DNA of 64,000 nt from Euphorbia lathyris (GCF_963576675.1 NC_088912.1:12423001-12487000); one strand, 5' to 3'; counted from the stretch's first letter, positions 10,401 through 20,395 are shown. Numbers and translations: made by a program. The notes: generated from the letters alone by a model not told the origin.

Positions 10401-10921
10401 TGAACTCGTCCAGACCCTTTAATATAATTCTATGGATGAATGATTTTGTGGTAAATGATGCAACAAACTCTCTTCTGCAAATTCTATTGATTGATTATAA
10501 GAATTCAAAGTGTTGTTTGCTATATCATTCTTCCGGTTTATCCATGTATGAGCATTTACTTCACCGTAGACTGGTCTGGATTGAAAATTATCCCTAAACC
10601 ATATTTATTATCAAATAAATTGCCACTATCATTCTTCCTTCTTATTTCTTTATTTCGGTATTTCCTTTGCTAATCGGAAAAAATTTCGTGATGGTCGGAA
10701 AATTCATAGCGGTGGCCGAAAACTGGAACCGTGTGCCAGAAAGTCTAAGAATTGATTAAGGAGAGAGAAATATGATCTGTATTTATTGTGGGGTTATTTT
10801 ATTTTGGTTCCATACGATGGATTGAAACCATTGAGGACTTTCCCATATATATGTATAATAGATGACATATTTAGAATTAAGTTTGATAATCTGATTTAGT
10901 TGTAATTTTATAATTAGTTAC
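10401..10921. other. Intergenic DNA, no gene recognised
   Basis: The ORFs at 10385-10597 and 10491-10673 show no recognisable domain. Copy C has about 63 extra bp here (36580-36642) between two AGAAA words, which points to a deletion in the A/B lineage. Confidence 0.5.
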
Positions 10922-11399
10922 CATTTTTCGGAAAAAATACAAAAATAAACCTTGTGGTTTGAGCCAATTTCAAACATAAACTATATGGTTTAAAAATTCA
11001 CAAACAGATACCTTGCGGTTGATTCTGTTATGCCATCTCCAACCATATAGAGTTACTACATCAACACTTCTATAATCGTATACTCGATTAGAACTCTAAA
11101 ATGAATATTTTTGTTGATAATGAGGTGTAGGAAAAAGTAACTGGTAAAAGAGAGGTTGAGGAGTGAGAAATGAGGTGTAGTATAGTGATTGAGTAGGAAT
11201 ATTACTAAAAATTAAATTATAAAACAAATGAATATAAAAATAAAAAGATCCCTTTGACTTAAAACCGTTTGTTAGTTTAGACTATCTTTGCTAACGGAAT
11301 CAACCTCAATGTACCAATTTGTCAACTTTAAAGCACGTAGTTATTTTTGAAAATTACTCAAACCATATTGTTTATTTTTATACTTTTTTCCATTTTTTT
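10922..11399. mobile_element. TIR MITE, MULE-like (10931-11390)
   Basis: The ends pair as inverted repeats for about 100 bp: GAAAAAATACAAAAATAAAC at the left and, reverse complemented, GAAAAAAGTATAAAAATAAAC at the right, both followed by a GGTTTGAG word and, further in, by GGTTGATTC. Flanks CATTTTTCG (10922-10930) and CATTTTTTT (11391-11399) resemble a decayed 9-bp target duplication. It has no coding capacity. Confidence 0.75.
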
Positions 11400-11401
11400 T
11401 T

Positions 11402-11786
11402 GGGATAAAGTGCAAAAATACCCCTAACTTTTACAGCCAGGAGCAATTTTACCTCTACTGTCTAAAATAATGCAATTTTACCCCTAACGTTGTCAAATTG
11501 AGTCAATTTCAGACATTATTATAAAACACAGATATTTTGTTCCTTATTCTGGACTAATTGCATACCCGTGATTTAATAATAGAATCAGAGATTAATATTT
11601 CGGTGAATGATTTTGATTTTTTTTACCCAACTCTTACAAAAAGCATTATATTTTTCTTAAAAAATTCTCGTCTAATCATATGTTTATGATGTGTTCCTAA
11701 TGAGTGATAAAATGACTCACATATGAAATGTAGATGACAAGAGCTGCCAACATTAGGGATAAAATTGCACCATTTTAGACTGTTAG
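11402..11786. mobile_element. Second TIR element, right end lost
   Basis: Starts GGGATAAAGTGCAAAAATAC. CTGTCTAAAATAATGCAATT near 11459 is the inverted counterpart of the sequence near 11750-11786. The outermost right arm, which should mirror the first ~60 bp, is missing because LINE sequence starts at about 11787. Confidence 0.6.
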
Positions 11787-12780
11787 AGGACCCACTATCT
11801 CCTATCTTGTTTGGTATTGCTGAGGATTTCTTTTCTATATGGATTTAAAAACTTGAATCAGAAGGCTTGCTTTCTCCCATGCATTGCTCTCATGGTACTT
11901 GCTTCCCGACCCATTTACTTTATGCGGATGATATGCTGTTATTTGCTAAGGCCACAAAGCTTAATGTGCGAGCCATCAGAGCACTATTCCAGACATATGG
12001 AAATTTCTCGAGTCAGAAGGTCAGCTGGGAGAAATCGGCAGTTTACTATCAGGTAGTCTTGGAATCAGATGGGCGACCTTGCCTATCACATACCTTGGAG
12101 TCCCGCACTTTAAGAGTGCTCTAAAGTCTCGACATTTGATCGGTTTGGCTGATCGTTTTCTGAACACTTTTAGTCAATGGAAGGGAACAACACTCTCCTT
12201 CGCGTGCCGAATAACTCCAATTAAGGATGCTTTAATAGGGCCCTCATACACTCATTCATGATTTACAAATGGCCTGGTGCACTTGTAAAACGTCTGAATA
12301 GAGGGGTTCATAATTTTTTATGGACCGGCAGCCGTGATTCAAGGAAACTCGTCACTATCCCCTGAGAGACTTGTTGTCGGAGCCGAGTGGGCGGAGGCCT
12401 TGGGGTAAAACATTTTAGGCTCTTTAACACTTCGTTGCTTTGGAAGTTCTGATGGGGTCTGATTAAGGACTCGAACTTAGTCATCTCCTTATTAAAAACA
12501 CGATTCTTCTCAGCGGTGGGTATTCAAAGAGCGATTATCGGAAGCTCGATGGTCTGGTCCTCATGTAAAGGCACTTATGGCACAATATGTATGCAGGTTC
12601 ATTGGTGGATTGGAGCTTCATCGCGTCTAAATTTTTGGAATGACCACTGGATAAAGCCAACGGTGGCTCTGAGATTGGGTCTTCCGGTATCCCAACAGCG
12701 GGTGTTGTGCAACAAAATGGAGGAATTCTTAAATGGGGATTGTTGGCAAAATCTTCAGGAACTACCCGATGATGTTTAGT
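11787..12780 (+). pseudogene. LINE reverse transcriptase, broken
   Basis: Three overlapping frames are needed to follow RT: DPLSPILFGIAEDF, then YADD with flanking hydrophobic residues and SQKVSWEKSAV, then ITYLGVP and LADRFLNTFSQWKG. A later frame (12516-12779) has LNFWNDHWIKP, the usual W..D.W segment after RT in plant LINEs. Stops at the ends of these frames and a missing N-terminal half show it is inactive. Confidence 0.82.
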
Positions 12781-12791
12781 AGGATATATTA

Positions 12792-13155
12792 TTGATTAAA
12801 AGGAGGATATACATGGAGGATTTGTGTGTCTCAGAGTCGTATCCTTTGGGGCGATTCACTGTGAAACATTTCTACAAATCTCTCTGTCGAATGACGGCTC
12901 AGGTTCCATGGTACCGATTCATTTCGTGCGTTTTCATTCCTCCATCCAGGGCTGCCATGAGTTGGAAAATCATACATGGTTGTGTTGCAACTTTTGATAA
13001 ACTATAGTCTCGTGGCTTCCACCTTGCATCCCGATGCTCGATTTATAAGTGTGCTACAGAATCCCATGATCATCTATTCATTGCTTGCTCCTTCGCCATG
13101 GTCCTTTGGGATGAAATGGAACTAATTTTTTGCATCACCATTAACAGAACATGTA
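12792..13155 (+). pseudogene. LINE zinc-binding (zf-RVT) region, broken
   Basis: GRFTVKHFYKSLC at the start matches the segment that precedes the zf-RVT domain, followed by PPSRAAMSWKIIHGCVATFDKL and a stop at 13005-13007. The cysteine motif continues in another frame with SRCSIYKCA and HDHLFIACSFAMVLWDEM. It normally links RT to RNase H in plant LINE ORF2. Confidence 0.75.
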
Positions 13156-13158
13156 CTT

Positions 13159-13875
13159 TTGGAGTTTTTTTTCTCTCAATTAACTCAAATTCTTTTTGGC
13201 ATATTTATCTTGGGTGTTTGGAAAATTGCGGTTTGCTATTGTCTTTGGTTAATTTGGACCTCAAGGAATGTTGTTGTGTTCAATAACGATCTCCCTTTAA
13301 TCAAAAATTCTATGCTGAAGTTACATTTATACATCAGAGAATCAAGCCGGGGAATTCCCAGCGGCCCCTCACACTCTGATAGACAAATGATATGGTCGCT
13401 AGGGATCCCAGCGCGACCACACTCGGTGCCAAACATTAAACTTGTGAGATGGATAACACCGTCCCGCGACTGGATAAATGTCAACACTGATGGATCCACT
13501 ATCAGCTCTCCAGGTGCGGCTGGTGCAGGGGGTATTTTTTGGAACTATAGAGGCTTTGTGATTGGCTATTTCGCGTTCCCAATTCCTGACTCTTATGCGC
13601 ACTTGGCGGAATTACGGGTTGTGATTTTTACTGTGGACATTGCTTGGGAGCATGGATGGTTTAAACTTTGGGTAGAGGCGGACTCCCTTTATATTGTTAA
13701 TCTGTTAAACTGGCGCACCTCTAAGGTCCCATGGGTGGTGATTAGACAACGATGGTTGCACTGCCTACAACAATACGCTTCGATGGAGGTAGTTGCCACA
13801 CACATATTCAGAGAGGGTAATCGTGTTGCTGATGCTTTAGCTAATTTTGGAACTAACTCCAATTGTATTCATTAG
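13159..13875 (+). pseudogene. LINE RNase H domain, frame still open (238 aa)
   Basis: An uninterrupted frame encodes the C-terminal part of LINE ORF2. Residues 28-42 carry the W..W.SRN motif that precedes the domain. RNase H runs from about residue 104 to 233 with all four expected acidic residues: D111 in NTDGS, E151 in AELRV, D175 in EADS and D225 in NRVADALA. The Met start is arbitrary, because upstream ORF2 is broken, so this is a fragment rather than a gene. The copy B counterpart is identical; copy C has a 1-bp deletion and two Trp-to-stop changes. Confidence 0.85.
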
Positions 13876-14070
13876 TGGAGCTTGGCTCCAACCTTATATT
13901 CTTTGTTTACTTTTTATGATCTTCGTAACTTAGCTCATTTACGCTTTAGATAACTCTCTCCCTCTAGTTTGTAATCATTTTTGCATTTATTTATTCTATC
14001 GGGTTTTGCGGCGTTTGGTTGTGGGGTGCCAACCTAGTTGGGATGTCCGTACTAAATAGTTTAAAATTGT

Positions 14071-14390
14071 TGATGAGTCGGGCACATTAATCGAAGAATA
14101 TCCGCTTGCACTGGGAACAGTCCCCTGAATACACTCTAACGATTAAGTTAGTAACGGATGTATAGAGAGAGGAAATCCAAGTGCTTAGTGATAGAAGAAG
14201 TTACGTATGTGTGGTTACGGTGGGGGTATTTATAGGTTTCCGCTTTAGCTAGGGCTAATCTGCATCCCCGAGGCCTCCATACAGACATCCTTCTCTAGTG
14301 GCACAGGGCACTCGTCCGGGTCTGATGACCGTCTAGCATAGGGACCGGGATCGATGGTGCAGGAAGGAGGGATCTTTATTTGCTTCATCA
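14071..14390 (-). mobile_element. 320-bp solo LTR
   Basis: Bounded by TGATGA...TCATCA. On the minus strand it has a TATA box (CCTATAAATACCCCC, near 14230-14245), then a leader and the R/U5-like segment CTAACTTAATCGTTAGAGTG typical of plant gypsy LTRs. No internal domains adjoin it, and the flanking 5-mers (ATTGT, AATAT) do not match, so the boundaries or the insertion history are uncertain. Confidence 0.7.
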
Positions 14391-14880
14391 AATATTTACT
14401 ATAAAATTAAAATCACTAAAATTTTACAACTTATACATTGATTTAATTTTTTAATATTAAATTTCAAAAATAAATATTAATAAAAAATAAAAATAAATTA
14501 TTAAAAAATACCAAATGAATATTAAATAGAATATTCAAATCATTCATATATTTAACTAGTTTAAATTAAAATTAACGGACAGTAGTAAACCATCAGCAAC
14601 AAAGGTCATTGACAACAATTGTTAGGAAATAACTGATTCTAACGATGTCTTATTGATAATGGTTATTACAAACAACTATGCTGAAACTCATCCAGACTTT
14701 TGAAAGACCCAATTATATACAAAGGAGAAATAATAAATTGAATTTTAAAAATAAATACTTGAAAATAATTTGTTGATAAATATTAAATAAAAATAGTCAA
14801 ATACACAACCAATACCAAATCTCATCCTATTGAATTTCAAGGATGAATTTAGACCATTGATTTGTTTTGATCTTGTGGTC
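14391..14880. other. AT-rich intergenic DNA
   Basis: No gene seen. A TA dinucleotide (near 14715) is missing from copies B and C. Confidence 0.5.
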
Positions 14881-15051
14881 CACATTAACCCTATCATTAA
14901 CTGCTACTATATATTCATCATATACCAAAACCTAACCCTAACACAAATTAGCCGCCTCTCTTCTCTTTCTTCCATCTCTTCCACATAGAACCCTAAACTA
15001 AAAAGAAAAACATAATGCAGATTGTTGAGAGAGAAAGGGAGAATGATCTCT
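14881..15051 (+). promoter_or_regulatory. Telo-box, pyrimidine-rich promoter/leader
   Basis: A TATA-like run (TACTATATATTCATCATATA, about 14906-14925) is followed by CCTAACCCTAAC (14931-14942), a telo-box (AACCCTAA), and then a CT-rich leader CCTCTCTTCTCTTTCTTCC. This arrangement is known from plant ribosomal-protein and other translation genes. The sequence behind it is only a pair of tiny ORFs, so it may be a promoter that lost its gene. Confidence 0.5.
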
Positions 15052-15135
15052 ATGGCTACCCTAGCTAAGATTGCAGATGTGGCCGGCGGTGACAAACATA
15101 AAGGAAGGGGTGTTTCCTCCCGTTGTTATGATTGA
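15052..15135 (+). CDS. Putative 27-codon ORF, tandem unit 1
   Basis: It encodes MATLAKIADVAGGDKHKGRG followed by VSSRCYD and a stop. No family is recognised. The frame is preserved in unit 2 (15263-15346) and in copy C despite substitutions. The ATG is about 110 bp downstream of the telo-box, preceded by other ATGs (15014, 15043). An overlapping frame (15071-15346) is also open across both units, so the frame that was originally coding is uncertain. It may be a short peptide gene, a truncated first exon or chance. Confidence 0.3.
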   Translation: MATLAKIADVAGGDKHKGRGVSSRCYD

Positions 15136-15262
15136 TCGCCGACAACTTTCTGCAATCTTAGCCACCAGAGTAGTCTTTTATTTCACCAAACTGGCAACAG
15201 ATGAGTGTTGTGCTCAATGCATATTATGGAGATTTTCGAGAGAGAAAGGGAGAATGATGTAT

Positions 15263-15346
15263 ATGGCTACTCTGGCTAAGATTGCAGATGTGGCCAGCGG
15301 TGACAAACATAAAGGAAGAGGTGTTTCCTCCGATTGTTATGGTTGA
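15263..15346 (+). CDS. Putative 27-codon ORF, tandem unit 2
   Basis: It encodes MATLAKIADVASGDKHKGRG followed by VSSDCYG and a stop, differing from unit 1 by G to S, R to D and D to G. It has the same uncertainty as unit 1. Confidence 0.3.
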   Translation: MATLAKIADVASGDKHKGRGVSSDCYG

Positions 15347-15422
15347 TCGAGGGCCACTTTGTGCAATCTTAGCCACCAGAGTAGTCTTTTATTTCGCCAA
15401 ACTTGCAACAGATCTGGGCAAC

Positions 15423-15998
15423 ACCGTTTTTAACAATCAAATATGGATCCAATACAAACAATTACAAATCTGATGTTTATTTTCAATTAATTTGTAAGTT
15501 GTAGTTTGATTGACTGCACTCTGATGTTTATAAATGTTCTCGTACTGAGTGAACAAAATCAACAGTTATTTTCTTCTTCGTGATTCACACAAAATGAATT
15601 GGCAGATTTGATGATCCATTTGAATAGATGTGTGAGTTGTAGTTGGTTTGATTGCATTCTGATATGTTTGGTCCATAGAATGCTTTTGTGTATGGCTACA
15701 TTAGGATTCTACTTCTTACTTTTTTCGTGTTTCATTTGCAGATGAGGTCCCAATTGGAATAGATTTTTTCCTAATCTTAGCGATCAGAGTAGTCTTTCTA
15801 GTTGTAGTTTGTTTGAGTGCAATCCCATGTTTATAAATATTTAAGGTTTTTAGTATAAATATTTAGATCTGCAGATGACAAGGAAAGAGTACTGAATACA
15901 GTATGAATTGACTTCTTCTTTCCATTTCTGATTTGCATATGATGTCACAATTTTAATAGATTTTTTTTATTCTTCCTTTCTTAAATGATAGATCTGTA
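15423..15998 (+). other. Intron-like, internally duplicated sequence
   Basis: T-rich DNA with acceptor-like TTTCATTTGCAG (near 15730-15741). TGCAGATGAGGTCCCAATTG near 15739 has a diverged second copy, TGCATATGATGTCACAATTT, about 196 bp downstream. No coding frame is sustained. It may be the decayed body of whatever followed the telo-box leader. Homology with copy C ends at about 15998. Confidence 0.45.
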
Positions 15999-16930
15999 GA
16001 TGATATCTTTTATTATTCTGGCCACCTAATTAAATCTTGTATATGTATATGTTTGTTTATTCAATACAATGAACTTTGCATATAGTGGATTCAATCAAGT
16101 TATCTTAAGAATTGGAGTTGTCAACGGAACTGGTGGAATTTAGACGTCTTTTTTCTTTTGTTACTTTTCTGCTTCCAAAATTTTGGTCTTTTTTTAGAGG
16201 TATCCAATCATAATCCAACCTCTAATTCAAACTGTTTTTCTTGACAACTCCATCATGCCTTTTACTTAGGGGTATCCACTACTATAGAATTGGCTTAATA
16301 CATGTTTGTTGGTCCTTGTACTTGACCCAAAACTTTAAATGTACCTATGTACTTTTAAAAGTTCAAAATGAACCCTTGTTCTGGTCTAGTTTCATTCAAT
16401 AAATCCCAATTTTTGAATAAAATTTTGGTGAATGCTTAAAGTGGAAGACCATTCTCCTAAACTTTGATATTTTTCATCATTAAAAGTTGGAGGAGAAAGA
16501 GTTGATGTGTCGTTGAAAGCCATGGTTGAGTTTTCTCTGAAAACTCAAAGACCCAAAAGATTATTGATGCTCTTGCAGAAATAGAAGAAAATAAAATTAA
16601 TTGATCTGGATCTCCCCTTGATTTCTATTTTTATTATTGATTTTGTTGTTTGTTATTTTAAACCATAAACAACAAGCCTATATATAACAGAGAAATAGAT
16701 CACCATAATATTTAATAACTACTAACCTATTTAGTATGTATTAACTATAGTAACATTTAACTTATTTATTATCTATAATAATTTTAGTAACTCTACTAAA
16801 TAAAATATATCAAATATTTTTTCATAACAACTGAATCAAAATAACTAATTATTAAACTTTGAGTCAAAACTAACAGAAATTTACTTAGCAATAGAGAAAA
16901 CGAACAAGTCATCAGCTCGTGTTTCTGCCT
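15999..16930. other. AT-rich intergenic DNA
   Basis: No gene seen. A stretch at about 16290-16450 with TTGTACTTGACCCAAAAC resembles one arm of the common 'last opinion' type plant MITE ends, but I found no matching second arm. Confidence 0.45.
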
Positions 16931-17177
16931 TTTTTAATTGAAAGGCTGGCAATCAGGGAGTGCAGATTACAGACATCCTAGCTAGGCTGGTACCCCTGCT
17001 CTCAGCACCCAATCCCTAAACCAATTTATTAAAAAGAATAAAGATACAGTAGAAAACCAAGTCAGGAAAAAATAACTAAGCAAATTTGTAGACTTGCCAA
17101 CCTCCTATGTTACAAAGAAAGGCAGAAATACAAAATTGAGGGATGTCCGACCACCAAACCAGATCAGAATGCATTCT

Positions 17178-17582
17178 ACCGTAATTAGCTAGGAGATCAG
17201 CAACTTGATTACCTTCTCGGTAAATGTGAGAGACCACCATTGTCATTGAGTCCAAATTTTCCAGACATTTTAGTCAATCCTGCCTGGGAAACCAAGGAAC
17301 TACTCTGCTTTTGCTCCGCAGCAAATTAACAACAAACATTGAGTCACTCTCTAGCCAAAGCCGAAGCCACCCCTATCGAAACGCCATGTTAATGGCTGTT
17401 ATTGCTGTCGAGAGTTCTGCAGCATAGGAAAAAGACGATTCCAAGTTATAGGAGAATGCTCCGGAGAATTCACCGCGCGCCGATCTGTAGACTCCCCCAC
17501 AACCCGCCGAACATGGGCAGCCAATAACAGAGGCATCTGTATTTACTTTCATCCAAGTGTCCGGAGGCGGTTGCCAGCGCAT
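17178..17582 (-). pseudogene. LINE RNase H domain, broken
   Basis: The first 69 residues carry WMKVNTDASV (first catalytic Asp) and YAAELSTAI (catalytic Glu), ending at a stop. The following sequence in another frame has LWLESDSMFVV (third acidic residue), an in-frame stop, and HIYREGNQVADLLA (fourth). All four acidic residues are present in the DNA but not in one open frame. Confidence 0.78.
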
Positions 17583-17621
17583 TAGAATTATACGCAGAGC
17601 CCGATGCTTTAAAACAGGGAG

Positions 17622-18077
17622 CTAGAGTTCTCTAAGCGTGTGCAGCTCCGTTGTCGAGTTCCACATAAAGTCATCACCAAGCTTACCAGATTCGTGAATT
17701 GAATGCCATAGTTTGCGCAGAGTTAGCGAAATGCATGGTTCTTCATCTTCAAAAATCGATTTATTTCTAGTCGTCCAAAGGATCCAAATTCCACTGACAA
17801 CAGCGGATCTCCAGAGTGCACGAACTTGCGTGTTGAAATTCTGATTGTGCGCATCTGTTAACAGATCCAACAACGATCCCAATCTATATAATTTGCGCTC
17901 GAACAGAGATTCAATTGAATTCCATACCTGTACAGAAAATGGACAAGTTAGGAATAGATGATTGGCCGTTTCTGTGTCCGCCCTGCAGAGGCTACAACGA
18001 GAGACGACGTGACAGCCCCTAACTCGTAGTCGATCATGCGTTGCTAAAGCCCCTAAAATTTCTTTCCAACAGATCAA
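17622..18077 (-). pseudogene. LINE zf-RVT region (151 aa frame)
   Basis: The frame contains the zinc-binding cysteines and histidine in RCSLCRADTETANHLFLTC, flanked by the usual LATHDRL..RG upstream and FSVQVWNSIESLF downstream. It continues into the linker with ILWTTRNKSIFE, the W.TRN motif before RNase H. The frame is intact here but the element is truncated just upstream. Confidence 0.82.
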
Positions 18078-18290
18078 CGAGTGGGAAGGCGGTATGTAAG
18101 AGTGTATTGAATACGGATCGTTACAGAATATTCTAGGAGTCCAATATTATTAAATAATACCAGATCAACAAGTGGGAAGGCGGTATATAAGAGTGTATTG
18201 AATACGGATCGTTACAGAATATTCTAGGAGCCCAATATTATTAAATAGTAACAGATCAACGAGTGGGAAGGCGGTATATAAGAGTGTATT
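18071..18290. repeat. 91-bp tandem triplication at a LINE 5' end
   Basis: AGATCAAC(G/A)AGTGGGAAGG starts at 18071, 18162 and 18253, giving two full 91-bp units and a partial third. The first unit includes the 5' end of the minus-strand LINE coding sequence. The third runs straight into a plus-strand LINE tail. Confidence 0.92.
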
Positions 18291-18382
18291 GGGTTTAGGG
18301 GTGGTTGTTTAGGGGATTCCAACCTTGTTGAGATGTCTCCGACCTTCTTTCCTTATCCCCTATCTTTTAATAAAAAAAAGAG
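18291..18382 (+). mobile_element. Plus-strand LINE 3' tail fragment
   Basis: Contains the 3'-UTR hairpin variant CCAACCTTGTTGA (18319-18331), GATGTCTCCGACC and an AATAAAAAAAAG tail. It abuts the 5' end of the oppositely oriented LINE. Confidence 0.7.
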
Positions 18383-18650
18383 AACATATGTAACTAAATA
18401 ATACATTGAAAGCCAAAAAAACAAAATAGGGATAGTAACTAAATAATAAGTTAAAAGCCAAATAACAAAATATGGATAGGTCGAGTGTCATTTAAATCAA
18501 ATATAATTAATACGTAAGGATGAAATGCATGAATGCTTTATGTATTACAAAATGAATAACTCAATATTTTAAAAAAAATGAATAACTAAAAAATTAAAAA
18601 AGTGTTGTGGCCTTAGAAAATCACAACCTTTCAATATTGTCCTTTCCCAA
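18383..18650. other. AT-rich DNA upstream of H2B
   Basis: Nothing recognised beyond a short direct repeat of AACTAAATAATA. Confidence 0.5.
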
Positions 18651-18820
18651 TCCACGATCATTATGTTATCCAAGTCATCTATCTATGCCTCACTTATAAT
18701 CACATCTCATCTCTCTATCTTATATATGTACATTCTTCATTCTCAAACTTACCCAACTCACTGACATATCTTCTTTTCCCTCAACCCTATCATCCCTCTT
18801 TAGTCTCTTCACTATTTCCA
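18651..18820 (+). promoter_or_regulatory. H2B core promoter and 5' UTR
   Basis: A TATA box (TTATATATG, 18720-18728) lies 100 bp before the ATG. CCCAATCCACGATC (about 18646-18660) contains a CCAAT-like word and a degenerate octamer-like sequence. Transcription would start near 18750 and give a C/T-rich leader of about 70 nt. The start context TTTCCAATGG is favourable. Confidence 0.6.
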
Positions 18821-19255
18821 ATGGCACCTAAGGCAGCAGAAAAGAAGCTGGCAGAGAAGAAACCGGCAGAGGAGAAGAACGCCAGGAAAGCACCGGCAGA
18901 GAAAAAGCAGAGAGCAGGGAAGAAATTGTCTAAGGAAAGTGGAGCCGCTGACAAGAAGAAGAAGCCATCCAAGAAGAGTGTTGAGAGTTACAAGATGTAC
19001 ATCTTCAAGGTTCTGAAGCAGGTTCATCCTGATATCGGAATCTCGAGCAAAGCTATGGGGATTATGAACAGCTTCATCAATGATATCTTCGAGAACCTGG
19101 CTCAGGAATCTTCTCGTCTGGCTAGGTACAACAAGAAGCCGACAATTACCTCTCGGGAGATCCAGACCGCCGCCAGACTTGTTTTGCCTAGAGAATTGGC
19201 TAGGCATGCCGTATCCGAAGGTACCAAGGCTGTTACCAAGTTCACAAATTCTTAG
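18821..19255 (+). CDS. Histone H2B, divergent plant variant
   Basis: Intronless 144-residue H2B, a core histone that pairs with H2A in the nucleosome. The N-terminal tail (1-52) is Lys/Ala/Glu-rich as in plant H2Bs. The histone fold spans about 53-122 with [20 protein letters not shown] and [20 protein letters not shown]. The C-terminal helix ends [14 protein letters not shown]140 is the equivalent of the monoubiquitylated lysine. Against the canonical plant sequence I note M59 for I, N92 for K, A118 for V, R124 for G in LPGEL, R128 for K in LAKHA and N143 for S. The length is normal and the frame intact, so it is probably functional, perhaps a specialised or relaxed variant. An identical copy lies at 61210. 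Confidence 0.95.
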   Translation: MAPKAAEKKLAEKKPAEEKNARKAPAEKKQRAGKKLSKESGAADKKKKPSKKSVESYKMYIFKVLKQVHPDIGISSKAMGIMNSFINDIFENLAQESSRLARYNKKPTITSREIQTAARLVLPRELARHAVSEGTKAVTKFTNS

Positions 19256-19700
19256 GTTTTCCTTTGATAACCTAATTTGATGTTAGGTCGCTGTTATGTT
19301 TGATTTAGGGTTTTGATGATGTCTCCTTTAGTTCAGTGTAACTACAGTAATTTAGGGTTTTTAGGATGTCTCGTTTTTTTCAATGTAACTACAGTAATTT
19401 TATTGCGTTCAATTTCATCTCTTTGATTTCTCCAAGTGTGATGTATTTATTTTGATTATGTGGATTTTAATGTTTGATTTGTGTTTCTGCTGGTGCTTTT
19501 TTGAATTAGGTACTTTTGTATCTGATTTAGTTTCATTGGCTTGATTTTGATATGCATTAGATGTAAAGAGGAAGCTTTTGTACACAAATAAATTTGGTAT
19601 TAATCGAACTAAATGTTACAACTTCATGTCTAGTTTAGGGTTGTTTAATTGCTGTATTAGCAATTGGTACTTGTTAAATCACTTTAAAAATTGACTGAGT
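19256..19700 (+). other. H2B 3' flank with 47-bp direct repeat
   Basis: TTAGGGTTTT...GTAACTACAGTAATTT is duplicated in tandem at 19305-19351 and 19352-19400 with small differences. No animal-type histone stem-loop is seen, as expected for polyadenylated plant histone mRNAs. Confidence 0.6.
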
Positions 19701-19984
19701 TGTATGAAATTGAATCAAATTATAGTTTTGCTCATTTTTATCTTGCTCTCTTTTATTGTTGTAAGCTTTTGTTTGGGAGATTGGCAGTCAATGAGGTAGA
19801 GAGTTAAATGAGATAATAGAAAGGAATGTAAAGTGATTGAGTGTGTTTCAATTCGTTCATTCTCTGTCATATCAAATTTTTTAACTTTGAATAAAAGAAT
19901 TAAGTCCAAGGATAAAATTGAACAATTTGGATCAACTATACTTAGAATTAATCGGAGTATAGCTTGCTTCTGTAAATCAATTAA

Positions 19985-20395
19985 ATGTTATCTTCTTTCA
20001 AGAACATCCTCCATCATTTCTCCACATCTCTTCAACTGATTCACAGTTACTAAGGTTCTATTAAAGAACTCATCAATTGTCTTTGACTTCTTCATCTTCA
20101 GTTTCTCATACTCACTTCTCAAGGTTTGCAAACACACATTAATTGTTACTTTATTTTTCCCTTTAAAGGAATTTTCAAGATTCTTCCGTGCATTCCTCAA
20201 TGTTGTTGCAGAGAACTTTTCATGAATATAATCTCATCCAGACACATATGGATGAGAGAGAGTGTTTGTTGGTCATTCTTCTTTGATTTCTTTAAATTTA
20301 ATTCCTCCTCATTCTCTGGCTGATCATATTCGGTTTGTACCATATCCCATACTTTTTGGGAACCCTTGCCAAATGCTAGGGTTAGTTAGATATTG
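19985..20395 (-). pseudogene. Ty1/copia gag fragment (UBN2-type)
   Basis: On the minus strand the reading starts near 20385 with GSQKVWDMVQTEYDQPENEE, continues through DQQTLSLIHMCLDE and shifts frame near 20200. It then runs as 70 codons with ARKNLENSFKGKNKV, LQTLRSEYEKLKMKKSK and VNQLKRCGEMM. This is the order of the copia gag domain common in plants. No protease, integrase or RT follows downstream on this strand, so it is an isolated relic just beyond the H2B gene. Confidence 0.8.

Larger units (their letters stand above)
11787..14070 (+). mobile_element. 5'-truncated L1-type LINE, copy A
   Basis: It begins inside reverse transcriptase at DPLSPILFGIAEDF (from 11789), followed by the catalytic YADD box (LLYADDMLLFAKATK, about 11917-11961), a YLGVP segment (12088 onward) and the thumb WKG..LSFACRITPIKDA. 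A zinc-binding RVT region follows (12792-13150), then an RNase H domain (13159-13875) and a 3' UTR with the hairpin CCAACCTAGTTGG (14029-14041). Stops lie between the RT pieces, so ORF2 is dead. No poly(A) tail is visible; a solo LTR starts at 14071. ORF1, the endonuclease and the first part of RT are missing. Confidence 0.88.
15011..15422 (+). repeat. Two 211-bp tandem units with foldback arms
   Basis: ATTGCAGATGTGGCC occurs at 15069 and 15280, a period of 211 bp. In each unit the left arm CTACTCTGGCTAAGATTGCA (or CTACCCTAGCTAAGATTGCA) is the inverted counterpart of a right arm TGCAATCTTAGCCACCAGAG about 75-80 bp later, so each unit can fold back. A third, weaker right arm (AATCTTAGCGATCAGAGTAG) lies near 15773. 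Confidence 0.85.
16932..18118 (-). mobile_element. 5'-truncated LINE, minus strand
   Basis: On the minus strand it starts near YIPPSHSLICWKEILG (about 18060-18107), runs through zf-RVT and RNase H, and ends in a 3' UTR with the hairpin-like CCAGCCTAGCTAGG (16977-16990), CAGCCTTTCAA and a short A-rich tail at about 16932-16938. It is related to, but distinct from, the LINE at 22387-23597, which is on the opposite strand. Confidence 0.85.

Noticed and set aside
11811..12056. 81-codon ORF overlapping the LINE YADD frame
   Set aside because: Out of frame with the RT motifs; the overlapping frame at 11867-12124 carries YADD.
14071..14390. Target-site duplication for the solo LTR
   Set aside because: Flanking 5-mers ATTGT and AATAT do not match, and shifting the boundaries did not help.
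14926..14942. Interstitial telomere repeat
   Set aside because: Only about two AACCCTA units; better explained as a telo-box promoter element.
18790..19207. Minus-strand ORFs (60 and 131 codons) across H2B
   Set aside because: Antisense shadows of the histone coding sequence, with Phe/Leu/Ser-rich composition caused by its Lys and Ala codons.
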